DNA from: Pelagibius sp050043265
GTDB lineage: Bacteria > Pseudomonadota > Alphaproteobacteria > Kiloniellales > Kiloniellaceae
Direction of reading: 5' to 3'
Length of the DNA: 64,000 nucleotides
Assembly (NCBI GenBank): GCA_050043265.1
Contig: JBHJIR010000005.1
Coordinates: 1-64,000, forward strand
The notes below the pieces were generated by a model. It ran no database searches and was not told the origin of the DNA. It was given only the letters and a program-made list of their open reading frames with translations. Position 1 is the first letter of the stretch. The number at the start of each line of letters is the position of its first letter. This document shows positions 31,973 to 40,879 of this stretch, piece by piece. The position numbers were made by a program, and so were the translations under genes.

Positions 31973-32862
31973 GTAAACACATGCCACCCCTGCAGGCTGG
32001 CCCCCAGCGCGCTGAGCCAGGCCCGGCGTTTCACCGCGTCGATCACCTCGCGCCAGTGCAGCCGCTGGTCGATGCTTTGCTTGTGACGCCTCAGCGCCGC
32101 CACGAAATCCGCGCCGGCCACGGCAGCATGCTCGTCGAGCAGGCGCCGGTCGACACCCTGCAGGCGGCGCAGGTCCTCGGTCGAATGACAGGCAGTCAGC
32201 GAGTCGGAGCGAACCCGGTAGCGGTAAAGCGGCTGCTGCATCAGGTAGAAGCGCGCGCCGGCGGAAAAACAGGCGAGATAAAAGGCGAAGTCCTCGGCAA
32301 AACGCAGGCTTTCGTCGTAGCGCAGGCCGTGCTCGACCAGGAAGGCGCGGGAGATCAGCGGCTTCAGAAAACCGTAGCTCTTGCGCGGATTGGCCGGATC
32401 GGGAAGGTTGCCGCGCAGGAAGTCCGCCGCCGTCATCGCGGCCGGATTCGCCGTTTCCGACGGCAGCAGCATCGGCGCAACACTGCCATTCTCGTCTTCC
32501 AGCAGCAGGTTATCGGCCAGCAGATCGGCGCCGCAGTCGTGTGCCGTGCGGACCAACTCGGCCAGCCGACCGGGCTCGAAGGCGTCGTCGGCATCCAGCA
32601 GCGCAATCCACCGGCCTGTCGCATTGGCGAAACCGAGGTTGCGGGCGGCGGCCGGCCCACGGTTGTCTCCCGCGGCGATCGCCTTCACCCGTGGATCGTC
32701 TTCGGCCAGACGCCGGGCCAGCGCCAAGGTCGCGTCGCCGGAGGCATCGTCGACGATGAGGATCTCGATGTCGGCCAGGCTCTGGCGCTGCGCCGAGGCC
32801 ACGGTTTCCGCCAGGGTGGTTTCGGCGTTGAAGGCGGGAATGACGACCGATACGAGCGGCAT
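31897..32862 (-). CDS. Glycosyltransferase family 2
   Basis: A 321-residue inverting glycosyltransferase with a GT-A fold. The N-terminal strand and helix MPLVSVVIPAFNAETTLAET, the IEILIVDDASGDAT segment that binds the nucleotide, and the metal-binding DADDAFEPGRL are present. I chose ATG 32862 because GGGAG lies six bases upstream and the domain begins at once; an upstream extension would translate a 12-base tandem repeat. The C-terminal ~100 residues resemble the 41-kb GT2 in the same locus, so the two may be paralogues. Donor and acceptor are unknown. Confidence 0.88.
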   Translation of the reverse strand: MPLVSVVIPAFNAETTLAETVASAQRQSLADIEILIVDDASGDATLALARRLAEDDPRVKAIAAGDNRGPAAARNLGFANATGRWIALLDADDAFEPGRLAELVRTAHDCGADLLADNLLLEDENGSVAPMLLPSETANPAAMTAADFLRGNLPDPANPRKSYGFLKPLISRAFLVEHGLRYDESLRFAEDFAFYLACFSAGARFYLMQQPLYRYRVRSDSLTACHSTEDLRRLQGVDRRLLDEHAAVAGADFVAALRRHKQSIDQRLHWREVIDAVKRRAWLSALGASLQGWHVFTYVSGQLAGEAWRRLGPGRARAAET

Positions 32863-32887
32863 GCGAGTCTCCCATCCTGGGCATTCG

Positions 32888-32923
32888 GCGGGGCGTTGAG
32901 CGGGGCGTTGAGCGGGGCGTTGA
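32888..32923. repeat. Three perfect 12-base tandem repeats
   Basis: GCGGGGCGTTGA is repeated three times without mismatch, 25 bases upstream of the glycosyltransferase ATG at 32862 and outside any supported gene. On the minus strand the repeat would read as an Arg-Pro-Ala-Gln unit if an upstream start were used. Copy-number change could alter the leader of the transcript. Confidence 0.8.
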
Positions 32924-33123
32924 AGCGTCATCCTAGCGGGCGGTCAGCGCCCCACCGCTGGAACAACTTTGTGGCATGGTTGCCAGCACTGCCACCGCCA
33001 TACTAATGATTCATCACGCGAATGCAGCGCCCGGATTTTTAGAAGGCGCGCCGCCCCAGGAAATGCCGAGCTTGCTCAGGGAACGCGGCTATCACGGCCC
33101 GCTCACCGGGCCCATTTGAGGGT

Positions 33124-34578
33124 TTGTGCTTGGCAACCATCCGACGCTCCTTCGTGCTCTCTTTCGCCCAGCGCTATTCGGCCCTGGCGATCCAGATGGG
33201 CGCCATGATGGTGTTGGCCCGTATTCTCACTCCGGCCGAGTTCGGCACTTTCGCGGTGGCCAGCGCGGTGGTGACCCTGGCTTCGGTGTTGCAGGATTTT
33301 GGCGTCGGGAACTACCTGGTCAAGGAACAGAGCCTCGACACCGCCAAGCTGGCCACCGCCTACAGCGTCTCCTTCATCATCGCCTGGCCCCTCGGCCTAC
33401 TGCTGTTCCTCGGCAGCGGCCCGGTGGCGCGGTGGTACGGCAATGCCGAGCTGGAAGCCGTCATCGCAGCACTCAGCCTGATCTTCTTCGCCATGCCCTT
33501 CGGCACCCCGGCGGCCGCGATGATGCGCCGCGACCTGCAGTTCGGCCGGCTCTATGCCTTGGGGGTGGCGAACGCGGTGGCCACTGTGGCGGTCTCCCTC
33601 CCCCTGGCGCTTTCCGGCTACGGCGCCATCAGCCTTGCTTGGGGCATGGTGGCCGGCCAGGCGGTGACCGCGGTGGGCGCCAGCCTGCTGCGTCCGGGTC
33701 TGCTGTTCCTCCGCCCCGGCTTCGCCCACTGGTCGGCGGTGCTCGGCTTCGGCGGCCAGGCGGCGGCCATCAGCCTGTTGAGCGAGGTCGGCAGCCAGGC
33801 CCCCAGCATCGTCGCCGGCCGCATGCTGGGCTTCGACGCCGCCGGCCTGCTGCACCGCGCCACCGCCACGGTTCACCTCTATCGCAAGACCGTGCTGGAC
33901 GGCCTGATGCCCGTGGTGCTGCCGGCCTTCTCGCAGCGTATCCGCAGCGGGCAGTCGGTCACCGCGCTCTATCTGGCGGGTATCAGCTACCTGACGGCCA
34001 TCGCCTGGCCCTTTGCCCTTTCGCTGGTCTTCCTCGCCGACCCGCTGATCCGGCTGCTATTCGGGCAGCAGTGGGTCGCGGCGGTGCCTCTGGTGCAGAT
34101 CCTGGCGGTGGTCGCCGCGACCAGCCCGCTGCTGCGTCTCAACCGCGCCGTTTTCGTCGCCAGCAACCGCATCGCCACCAATCTGAAGATCGAGCTTTTC
34201 ATTCAGCCGCTGCGCATCGCACTGGTGATCTACGCCTGCTTTTTCGATCTCCATACCCTGGTCGTGGCGCTGACCGTGCCGCCCCTTCTCAATGCCATCG
34301 TCTCCCAGGTCCTGCTGCGGCGCATCCTGGATTACGATACGAAGGATTATCTCCTGCGCCTCTGCCACAGCCTGGTTGTCAGCGTTCTCGCCGCCGTTCC
34401 GCCGGCCGCCGCCGTGCTGATCTGGGGCTGGCACCCGGCCGCGCCGCTGCTGCCGCTGCTGGCCGGCGGGCTGGGCGGCGGGCTGGCCTGGCTCGCGGCC
34501 GTCCTCATCCTCAACCATCCGATCCGGCACGAGCTCGCGGCGCTGTGGGCGCGCCGCCCTCTGCTCCGGGCCGCCTGA
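33124..34578 (+). CDS. Wzx-type polysaccharide flippase (MOP superfamily)
   Basis: A 484-residue membrane protein with 12-14 predicted helices, matching the lipopolysaccharide/polysaccharide translocase branch of the MOP superfamily: RYSALAIQMGAMMVLARILT and the FGTFAVASAVVTLASVLQDF segment are typical N-terminal helices. It should flip undecaprenyl-linked repeat units to the periplasmic face, where the Wzy enzyme polymerises them. Possible starts are TTG 33124 or TTG 33130; neither has a clear ribosome site. It begins a four-gene plus-strand unit with two sulfotransferases and a beta-propeller protein. Confidence 0.88.
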   Translation: MCLATIRRSFVLSFAQRYSALAIQMGAMMVLARILTPAEFGTFAVASAVVTLASVLQDFGVGNYLVKEQSLDTAKLATAYSVSFIIAWPLGLLLFLGSGPVARWYGNAELEAVIAALSLIFFAMPFGTPAAAMMRRDLQFGRLYALGVANAVATVAVSLPLALSGYGAISLAWGMVAGQAVTAVGASLLRPGLLFLRPGFAHWSAVLGFGGQAAAISLLSEVGSQAPSIVAGRMLGFDAAGLLHRATATVHLYRKTVLDGLMPVVLPAFSQRIRSGQSVTALYLAGISYLTAIAWPFALSLVFLADPLIRLLFGQQWVAAVPLVQILAVVAATSPLLRLNRAVFVASNRIATNLKIELFIQPLRIALVIYACFFDLHTLVVALTVPPLLNAIVSQVLLRRILDYDTKDYLLRLCHSLVVSVLAAVPPAAAVLIWGWHPAAPLLPLLAGGLGGGLAWLAAVLILNHPIRHELAALWARRPLLRAA

Positions 34579-34596
34579 CGGGAGATTCGCAAAGCT

Positions 34597-35538
34597 ATGA
34601 ACGGCACGACGAACGGCACCGCCGACACCGTCATTCCCAACCTCTTCCTGGTCGGCGCGGCGAAGTGCGGCACGACGGCCATGGCCAGCTATCTCGGCCA
34701 GCACCCGGAGATCCACTTCTCCAGCCCCAAGGAACCGATCTACTTCGGGCGCGACCTGGAGCATGCCTGGCGCCTGCCCGACCTCGACGACTACCTGGCA
34801 CTCTTCGACGCCGGGCGCGACTGTCGCTACGTCGGCGAGGGCACCGTCTGGTATCTCTACTCGCGCACCGCGGCGGAGGAGATCAAGGCCTTCAGCCCCG
34901 ATGCGAAGATCCTCATCATGCTGCGCAATCCTGTCGACATGCTCTATTCGCTGCACGGACAGTTCCTGTTCAGCGGCAACGAAAACCACGCCAGCTTCGA
35001 AAAGGCCCTGGCCGCGGAACAGCGCCGCCGGCAGGGCCGCGACATTCCGCGCACCGCCCACTTTCCGGCCGGGCTGCTCTACTCCGAGGTGGTGCGCTAC
35101 AGCGCGCAGATCCAGCGCTACTTCGACGTCTTCGGCCGCGACAACGTGCATGTGATGTTCTACGACGACTTCGCACGCGAACCGCAAGCGGTCTATCGCG
35201 CGGTCCTGGAGTTTCTCGGCGTCAGCACGGAACACCAACCCGATTACGCGGTAGTAAACTCGGCGCGCAGCATCCGCAGCATCACCCTGCACCGCTGGCT
35301 GACCAATCCTCCGATCGACATCTGGAATCCCGGCCGTTGGCTGCCGCGCGGGCGGCTTTCCCACGGGCTGCAGTGGCGCGCCCAGCACCTGCGCGGACGG
35401 CTCTACAACAAGAACGTCACGCAGACCAAACGCCCGCCGATGACGCCGGAAACCAAGCGCCGGCTGAAGGGTATGATCGGCGGAGAGGTGGAGAACCTCG
35501 GCCGCCTGCTGGGCCGCGACCTCGGCGTCTGGGTGTGA
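34597..35538 (+). CDS. PAPS-dependent sulfotransferase 1
   Basis: A 313-residue cytoplasmic sulfotransferase. The 5'-phosphosulfate loop is FLVGAAKCGTTAMASYLGQH near residue 20, and the 3'-phosphate site is MLRNPVDMLYSLHGQF with the RxPxxxxxS pattern. Acidic SPKEPIYFGRD and the C-terminal helix are typical of bacterial members that sulfate carbohydrates, using PAPS as donor. It lies 18 bases after the flippase gene, so it is probably co-transcribed and modifies the polymer's sugar unit before flipping. The sulfated position is unknown. Confidence 0.9.
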   Translation: MNGTTNGTADTVIPNLFLVGAAKCGTTAMASYLGQHPEIHFSSPKEPIYFGRDLEHAWRLPDLDDYLALFDAGRDCRYVGEGTVWYLYSRTAAEEIKAFSPDAKILIMLRNPVDMLYSLHGQFLFSGNENHASFEKALAAEQRRRQGRDIPRTAHFPAGLLYSEVVRYSAQIQRYFDVFGRDNVHVMFYDDFAREPQAVYRAVLEFLGVSTEHQPDYAVVNSARSIRSITLHRWLTNPPIDIWNPGRWLPRGRLSHGLQWRAQHLRGRLYNKNVTQTKRPPMTPETKRRLKGMIGGEVENLGRLLGRDLGVWV

Positions 35539-35555
35539 GAAAGCGGGAAGCGCGC

Positions 35556-36368
35556 ATGCATAGCACCCAGGCGACGGTTCATCGCCTCGCCCAGAAATCC
35601 CTGCGGGCCACCACCGCGCCGCTGCGTCGGCTGCCCGACTTCCTGGTCATCGGCGTGATGAAGGGCGCCACCAGCAGCCTCTTTGGCTATCTGCAACAGC
35701 ATCCGCGCATCGCCGGCCCCTACAAGAAGGAGGTCCACTTCTTCGACAGCGGATTCGACCGCGGCCAGTTGTGGTACCGCGCCCACTTCCCGATCACGGC
35801 TGGCAAGCATACGCTGACCGGTGAAGCGACCCCCTCCTACATCCTCAATCCCCATGCGCCCGGGCGCATCCGCCGGGTGCTGGGCGACGTGCCGATGATC
35901 CTGATGCTGCGCGACCCGGTGAGCCGGGCCTTCTCGCACTACCGGCACATGGTACGGGTCGGCAGGGAGGAGTTGCCTTTCGCGGAAGCCATCGATAACG
36001 CGGACTTCGTCGCGGCGGAGATGGCCCGCGTGCTCGCCGATCCCGCCTATCCGGATGCCCCGCTGAGGGACAAGTCCTATCTGCTGCGCGGGCTCTATCT
36101 GGAGCAGATCCAGCGCTACCTCGCCCATTTCGACCGCGAACGCATCCACATTCTCAGCTACGAGGACTTCGTGCGGGCGCCCGAGCCCGCCATGGCCGAG
36201 GTCTGCCGGTTCCTTGGCATCGAGCCCTACGACTTCGATTGCTCTCGTCACCACAACGTCGGTATCGGCGGCAAGATGGAGCCAGCGCTGAAAACCCGCC
36301 TGCAGGACTATTACCGCGCCCCGAATGCGGCGCTCTACGACTTCCTCGGCCAGGACTTCGGCTGGTAG
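35556..36368 (+). CDS. PAPS-dependent sulfotransferase 2
   Basis: A 270-residue second sulfotransferase, 17 bases after the first. ATG 35556 gives a ~30-residue leader before the 5'-phosphosulfate loop FLVIGVMKGATSSLFGYLQQ. The 3'-phosphate site is LMLRDPVSRAFSHYRHMVR. The KKEVHFFDSGFDRG segment is typical of the heparan/N-deacetylase-sulfotransferase-like group. Sequence differs strongly from sulfotransferase 1, so the two probably modify different positions rather than being a recent duplication. Confidence 0.88.
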   Translation: MHSTQATVHRLAQKSLRATTAPLRRLPDFLVIGVMKGATSSLFGYLQQHPRIAGPYKKEVHFFDSGFDRGQLWYRAHFPITAGKHTLTGEATPSYILNPHAPGRIRRVLGDVPMILMLRDPVSRAFSHYRHMVRVGREELPFAEAIDNADFVAAEMARVLADPAYPDAPLRDKSYLLRGLYLEQIQRYLAHFDRERIHILSYEDFVRAPEPAMAEVCRFLGIEPYDFDCSRHHNVGIGGKMEPALKTRLQDYYRAPNAALYDFLGQDFGW

Positions 36369-36374
36369 CGCGCG

Positions 36375-37781
36375 ATGTCCTATTCCGCACCGGTCGCCGG
36401 CCTCAGGCACTTCGCGCGCAGCTCCGCAGGGTTGCTCGCGCGGTTGATCGCGCCCGGCGTGCACGAGGTCTGCTGCCCCGGCCCCGTGGAAAGCGCCGTG
36501 GCTCTGCGGCGCTACCGTCCCGAGTCGGCGGCCTTTCCGGTCTGGACCCTGGAGCCCCTGGACGCAGCCGCGCAGACCTATCAGTACATCCATACCTTCT
36601 TCGACATCTGTCCTTTCAGCCCCAGCCAGCGCTATCTGGCGGTCACCCGCATGCCCTATGCCGACCGCCAGCCGGTCTACGGCGATACCGCCGACGTCTG
36701 CGTCATAGACCTGGAAAACGGCACTCTGCGCCGGCTCTACACGACCAAGGGCTGGGCGCTGCAGCTCGGCGCCCAGGCCAAGTGGGGCGCCGACGACCGG
36801 ACCCTCTACACCAACGACGTGATCGACGGGAAAGCCGTCGCGGTGCGCCTGGACCTCACCGGCGAGACGCCGCCCCGGGCCCTACAGGGCCCGGCCTACC
36901 ATGTCGCACCCGACGGCCGCTTTGCGATCGGCCCGGCGCTGGACCTGATGAACGCGACACAGATCGGCTACGGCGTGCCGGAGCGGCCCGGCCATGAGCG
37001 CCGCCTGCCGTCCGGCGCCAGCGCCGACGAGGGCCTGTGGCGCACCGACTGCACCGACGGCGGCACCCGCCTGCTCGCCAGCCTGGCCGACTTCGCCGAT
37101 CATCTGGGAGAATCCGCCGGCGACGGCGGCGGCACGCTCTACCTGTTCCACAGCAAGGTGAATGCCGCCTCGGACCGCATCATGCAGGTGCTGCGCCGGG
37201 TCTACCCCGAAGGCAGCGGCCGCAAGACGCAGCGCTGGGTGGTCACCCTGGAAGCCGGAGAGGATACAGCGGGTACTCGGATGGCGACGGCCGTCGGCAG
37301 CGACATCCTCGCCCGCCGCGGTCATCACCCGAACTGGCATCCCGACGGCCGGCAGATCATCGTCAATGCAACCCCCCTGCCCGACGGGCCGATGCTGTTC
37401 TGCCGGGCGACGGCGGCGGGAGACGATTTCGCGCCCCTCTCAGAAACCATTCCGGGCAGCGGCCACCCCAGCCTCGATCCCACGTCGCGCTATCTGGTGA
37501 CCGACACCTACCCCTTCGAACTACAGCGCTACCTGACGCCCTACTTCCAGCAACGGGGCATTGGCTTCCCGGCGAACGAAGTGCCGCTACGTCTCGTCGA
37601 TCTCGCCGCCGGCGCGGAAACGGCGATCTGCACGGTGAACACCCTGGGGATCGATGGGCCGCTGCGGCTCGACCCGCACCCGGCATGGAGCCGGGACTTC
37701 AAACGGGTCTGCTTCAACGGCGCCCCGGACGGCCGCCGCCGGGTCATGATCGCCGACCTCGACAGCCTGCCCGGCGTCTGA
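36375..37781 (+). CDS. Beta-propeller (PD40/TolB-like) protein in sulfation cassette, unknown function
   Basis: A 468-residue protein, seven bases after sulfotransferase 2 and so part of the same unit. Repeats of the type 'NWHPDGRQIIVNATPLPDG', 'HPSLDPTSRYLVTDTYPFE' and 'HPAWSRDFKRVCFNGAPDGR' are typical blades of a six- or seven-bladed propeller like those of TolB and oligogalacturonate lyase. There is no signal peptide or membrane helix, so it appears cytoplasmic. Oligogalacturonate lyases share this fold, but I cannot identify their metal-binding His set with confidence. A role in recognising or trimming the sulfated saccharide is inferred only from context. Confidence 0.7.
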   Translation: MSYSAPVAGLRHFARSSAGLLARLIAPGVHEVCCPGPVESAVALRRYRPESAAFPVWTLEPLDAAAQTYQYIHTFFDICPFSPSQRYLAVTRMPYADRQPVYGDTADVCVIDLENGTLRRLYTTKGWALQLGAQAKWGADDRTLYTNDVIDGKAVAVRLDLTGETPPRALQGPAYHVAPDGRFAIGPALDLMNATQIGYGVPERPGHERRLPSGASADEGLWRTDCTDGGTRLLASLADFADHLGESAGDGGGTLYLFHSKVNAASDRIMQVLRRVYPEGSGRKTQRWVVTLEAGEDTAGTRMATAVGSDILARRGHHPNWHPDGRQIIVNATPLPDGPMLFCRATAAGDDFAPLSETIPGSGHPSLDPTSRYLVTDTYPFELQRYLTPYFQQRGIGFPANEVPLRLVDLAAGAETAICTVNTLGIDGPLRLDPHPAWSRDFKRVCFNGAPDGRRRVMIADLDSLPGV

Positions 37782-37794
37782 AGCCCATCGAACT

Positions 37795-38745
37795 CTAACG
37801 CGGCCCCGCGGCCACCCGTCGCGGCTTCAGGGCACGGGCCAGGCCGTCGCTCCAGCGCTGCGGCACCACGCACTGCGAGATCAGCCGCAGCGCATAGGGC
37901 GTCGAGATGTAGCCCGCCAGCCAGCAGCGCCACAGCGCCCGCAGCACCACCGAGGGCGAACGCCAAAGGTAAGGCGGCATCTTGGTGGCGAGTTGGGCGG
38001 CGAACTTACGGCGCGTCGCCCAGGGCAGGATCTCGCGGGTGGTCTCCAGCCAGTCGAGCGACAGCAGGAACTTGGGGCGGTGGCTCATACGGTCGGCCCG
38101 GTCGTCGGCGTGCCAGCGGGCCAGCGGCTTCGCCTGGAAGCGAAAGCGCGCCCCGGCCTGCTGCAGCCGCAGGCAGAAGTCGATGTCCTGGTGAATGCGC
38201 AGACCGTCGGTGAAACGCACCCGGGCGGCGAGACTGCGGTGCATCAGCAGCGAGGAAGTCTGGATCAGGTTGCCGCGCCAGGGGAACAGGTAGTCGCCGA
38301 TCCCTTCGCCCTCGGCCAGGGGACGCTCCGGCAGCGTCAGGGTCTCGTGGCCACGGTCGAGCACCACTTGGCTGTAATAGACGATGTCCTGCGGCCGGCA
38401 GTCGGCAGCATAGGCTGCCATCTGACGGGTGAGCTTGTCGGCTGTCCAGACGTCGTCGGAATCGAGAAAGGCGCCGACCTCGCCCCGGGCGGCGTCGCTG
38501 CCGGCGTTGCGCGCCGTCGCCCCGCCGGCGTTGGTCTTCAGTTGCACCCAGCGGACACGCGCTTCGGCGCCCGCCGGCAGGTCGAGATGGATCGGCCGGG
38601 TCGAGGCGTCATCGACCACCACGATCTCCAGCGCCGGATAGTCCTGCGCCAGCACGCTGTCGACCGAGCGCTGCAGTTCGGCCTCGCGGTTGAAGTTGGG
38701 AATGACCACGCTGACCAATGGCGCCGCGGGCTGGGAACCGTTCAC
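37795..38745 (-). CDS. Glycosyltransferase family 2
   Basis: A 316-residue GT-A glycosyltransferase. VSVVIPNFNREAELQRSVDS, YPALEIVVVDDASTRP and the metal-binding FLDSDDVWTADKL are visible in the N-terminal half. It is the most distal gene of a minus-strand glycosyltransferase series that starts at galE; its start lies four bases after the GT8 gene. The C terminus is Arg-rich (LKPRRVAAGPR). It probably adds one sugar of the repeat unit. Confidence 0.88.
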   Translation of the reverse strand: MNGSQPAAPLVSVVIPNFNREAELQRSVDSVLAQDYPALEIVVVDDASTRPIHLDLPAGAEARVRWVQLKTNAGGATARNAGSDAARGEVGAFLDSDDVWTADKLTRQMAAYAADCRPQDIVYYSQVVLDRGHETLTLPERPLAEGEGIGDYLFPWRGNLIQTSSLLMHRSLAARVRFTDGLRIHQDIDFCLRLQQAGARFRFQAKPLARWHADDRADRMSHRPKFLLSLDWLETTREILPWATRRKFAAQLATKMPPYLWRSPSVVLRALWRCWLAGYISTPYALRLISQCVVPQRWSDGLARALKPRRVAAGPR

Positions 38746-38749
38746 GCCG

Positions 38750-39724
38750 TCATCCCCCGAACATGATTTTAGGGGCGCGGGTCTTCACCTGGCGGAACAG
38801 GCGCCGGGTGGGATAGTAGGCGTCCGGCAGCAGGTCGCGGAAGGCCGCTTGGGGCGTCTTGAGCACACGCGTCAACAGGCTCACCGGCCCGATGTCGCGG
38901 GGCTGGAAACTCCTGTAAGGCGTTTTGGCAAGATATTGATAATACAGCTCTTTATAGGGGTGCGTATTGCTGAAATGCCAGGGTTTCGAGGGCGTCGTGT
39001 AGTGGACGATCCACGGGTCCGCCAGCAGCCGTCGATAACCGGGATAACTGAGGGATAACCCATCCGGTTCGCACCACAGCATCGAGGTCTGGAAATTCCA
39101 CGTCGGTGCCAGTTCCCGGAACTCTCCACAGAAGACCGCGTTGAGGGCGTCCTGGTCGTGCGCCCAGAGATGGTCGTGATGGGCCTCGATAAAGCGGATC
39201 AGCTTCGCCGTCCCGTCGAGCTGGCGCCAGCGCGCCAGGTTCATCAGCAGCATGCCGGCGTTGAAGTAGTCGGCCCCCGGCGGCATATCGAGATCGCCGT
39301 GACGCACGAAGAAGGGATTACGCACGCCACCCAGCACCTTGTCGCCGAGGACGGCGTTCCACAGCGGGGCGATTTCGTGGCGCACCACCATGTCGCAGTC
39401 CAGATAGAGCACCTTCTCCTCGCTCGCCGGCAGGATCTCCGGAATGAAGATGCGCAGGTAGGAGGCGTGGGAGATGTGCCCGTCGGTGCGGAAGTGACTG
39501 TAGCGGCTGATGTCGAAAGGCTGGAAGCGCAGCGCCGCGTTGCCGAAGCGCGCGGCCACCGCGGCCACCTTGTCCTGGTCGGCCTCGGCCATGTTCAGCG
39601 TCACCACCAGGATGTCGAAGACATTGGCCGGGTTGTTCTCCAGCAACGATACCAGCGTCACCGCCAGGTGCTGGCTGTAGCTGCCGTCGACGCCGAAAAT
39701 GAGCTTGATGGGCTGTCCGGTCAT
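38750..39724 (-). CDS. Glycosyltransferase family 8
   Basis: A 324-residue retaining glycosyltransferase of the LPS galactosyl/glucosyltransferase type. IKLIFGVDGSYSQHLAVTLV begins the nucleotide-binding fold; the DxD metal site is LYLDCDMVVRHEIAPLW near residue 98; FNAGMLLMNLARWR and HDQDALNAVF are the conserved downstream motifs. It should transfer Gal or Glc from UDP-sugar. GalE in the same locus could supply the UDP-galactose. Confidence 0.9.
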   Translation of the reverse strand: MTGQPIKLIFGVDGSYSQHLAVTLVSLLENNPANVFDILVVTLNMAEADQDKVAAVAARFGNAALRFQPFDISRYSHFRTDGHISHASYLRIFIPEILPASEEKVLYLDCDMVVRHEIAPLWNAVLGDKVLGGVRNPFFVRHGDLDMPPGADYFNAGMLLMNLARWRQLDGTAKLIRFIEAHHDHLWAHDQDALNAVFCGEFRELAPTWNFQTSMLWCEPDGLSLSYPGYRRLLADPWIVHYTTPSKPWHFSNTHPYKELYYQYLAKTPYRSFQPRDIGPVSLLTRVLKTPQAAFRDLLPDAYYPTRRLFRQVKTRAPKIMFGG

Positions 39725-39745
39725 GCTGTCCCCTGTTCCTCCCCG

Positions 39746-40879
39746 TTAGCCGGCAAGCGTGACCGGCGCCTCGCCGCCGCCGGCGGCTTCCGCCAGGATC
39801 GCCAGCAGTTCGCCGATCTGCCGCCGGGGATCGATCTCCGGGCGCTGGGCATAGGCCAAAGCCGCCTCCGACGCTGCCCGATAGACCGCCGGATCGTTCC
39901 AGTATTCCCGCAGTGCCGCCGCCCAGTCCGCCGCCGGGGCGTCGTGCGGCAGCACACGCCCGCCGGGCCCGATGGCCTCCGGCAGGCCGCCGCGGTCGCT
40001 GCCCAGCACCGGGATGCCACTGTAATGCGCCTCTGTAGCGACGCGGCCCCAGGCCTCCTCCCACTGGCTCGGCACCAGCAAGGTGTGGGTCGCCTGATAG
40101 ACCTGCCGCATGTCGTGGGTGCGCGGCTGCAGGCGCAGGTTGGGCAGCGCCGCCGCCCGGCCCTCCAGCGCCGCCTGCTCTTCGGCATTCATCGGCCAGC
40201 CCTCGACGAAGCAGAAGGGAATTTCCGGACAAAGCGCGGCGACCTGGAAGGCCAGGTCGACGCCCTTCACAGGGTGCGGATTGATGAAGGTCACCTGCCG
40301 GGGCGAGCGCGTCGTGCGATAGCGATCAGCGCGGAACAGCGGCCGGATCACCTGCGGCCTGGGCCCGTAGGCGGCGTGGAATTTCTCGGCGACAAACTGC
40401 GAGTTGGCCAGGTAGCGCAGGCCCGGCTGCTCGGCGGGATCGCCGCCCAGTTCGTGGAACTCGACGTCGCGCAGATAGACCAGCGTCGGCACGCCGGTCG
40501 CCCGCAGGGCCTTGGCCATGCGCAGCGGCTCGCCGGCCTGAACCAGCACCACGTCGGGGCGTTCGCGCGCCACCGCCGCGCCGACGTGGCGGTCGGGATA
40601 CCAGGCGCGGTGGACGCGATAGCCCGGCCGGCCGTCGGCCACCAGCGGCCGGCGGCCGAGCTTCATCAGCACCCGGTTGCGCAGTGCCAGCCAGCCGTTG
40701 CCCTGCAGGTGGGCCAGCACGGCACAGTCGTGGCCTTGGTCCCGCAAGGCCAGGATCAGCTCGTGGCTGCTGGTTTCCGAACCGCCGACGCGCTGCGGCA
40801 GATAACCGTGACCGGTGGCAAAGAGGATCTTCAGGGGCCGGCCGGCGGTTTTCCCGACCCCGGCTTTTTCACTAAGCAA
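39746..40879 (-). CDS. Glycosyltransferase family 4
   Basis: A 377-residue GT-B glycosyltransferase. The N-terminal acceptor domain starts ILFATGHGYLPQRVGGSETS, where the Gly-Gly-Ser loop is typical. The donor domain has the E-x7-E type motif in SQWEEAWGRVATEAHYSGIP followed by VLGSDRGGLPEAIGPGG. Transfer of a hexose with retention is expected. It overlaps the upstream GT2 by eight bases and is separated from GT8 by 21 bases. Confidence 0.9.
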   Translation of the reverse strand: MLSEKAGVGKTAGRPLKILFATGHGYLPQRVGGSETSSHELILALRDQGHDCAVLAHLQGNGWLALRNRVLMKLGRRPLVADGRPGYRVHRAWYPDRHVGAAVARERPDVVLVQAGEPLRMAKALRATGVPTLVYLRDVEFHELGGDPAEQPGLRYLANSQFVAEKFHAAYGPRPQVIRPLFRADRYRTTRSPRQVTFINPHPVKGVDLAFQVAALCPEIPFCFVEGWPMNAEEQAALEGRAAALPNLRLQPRTHDMRQVYQATHTLLVPSQWEEAWGRVATEAHYSGIPVLGSDRGGLPEAIGPGGRVLPHDAPAADWAAALREYWNDPAVYRAASEAALAYAQRPEIDPRRQIGELLAILAEAAGGGEAPVTLAG

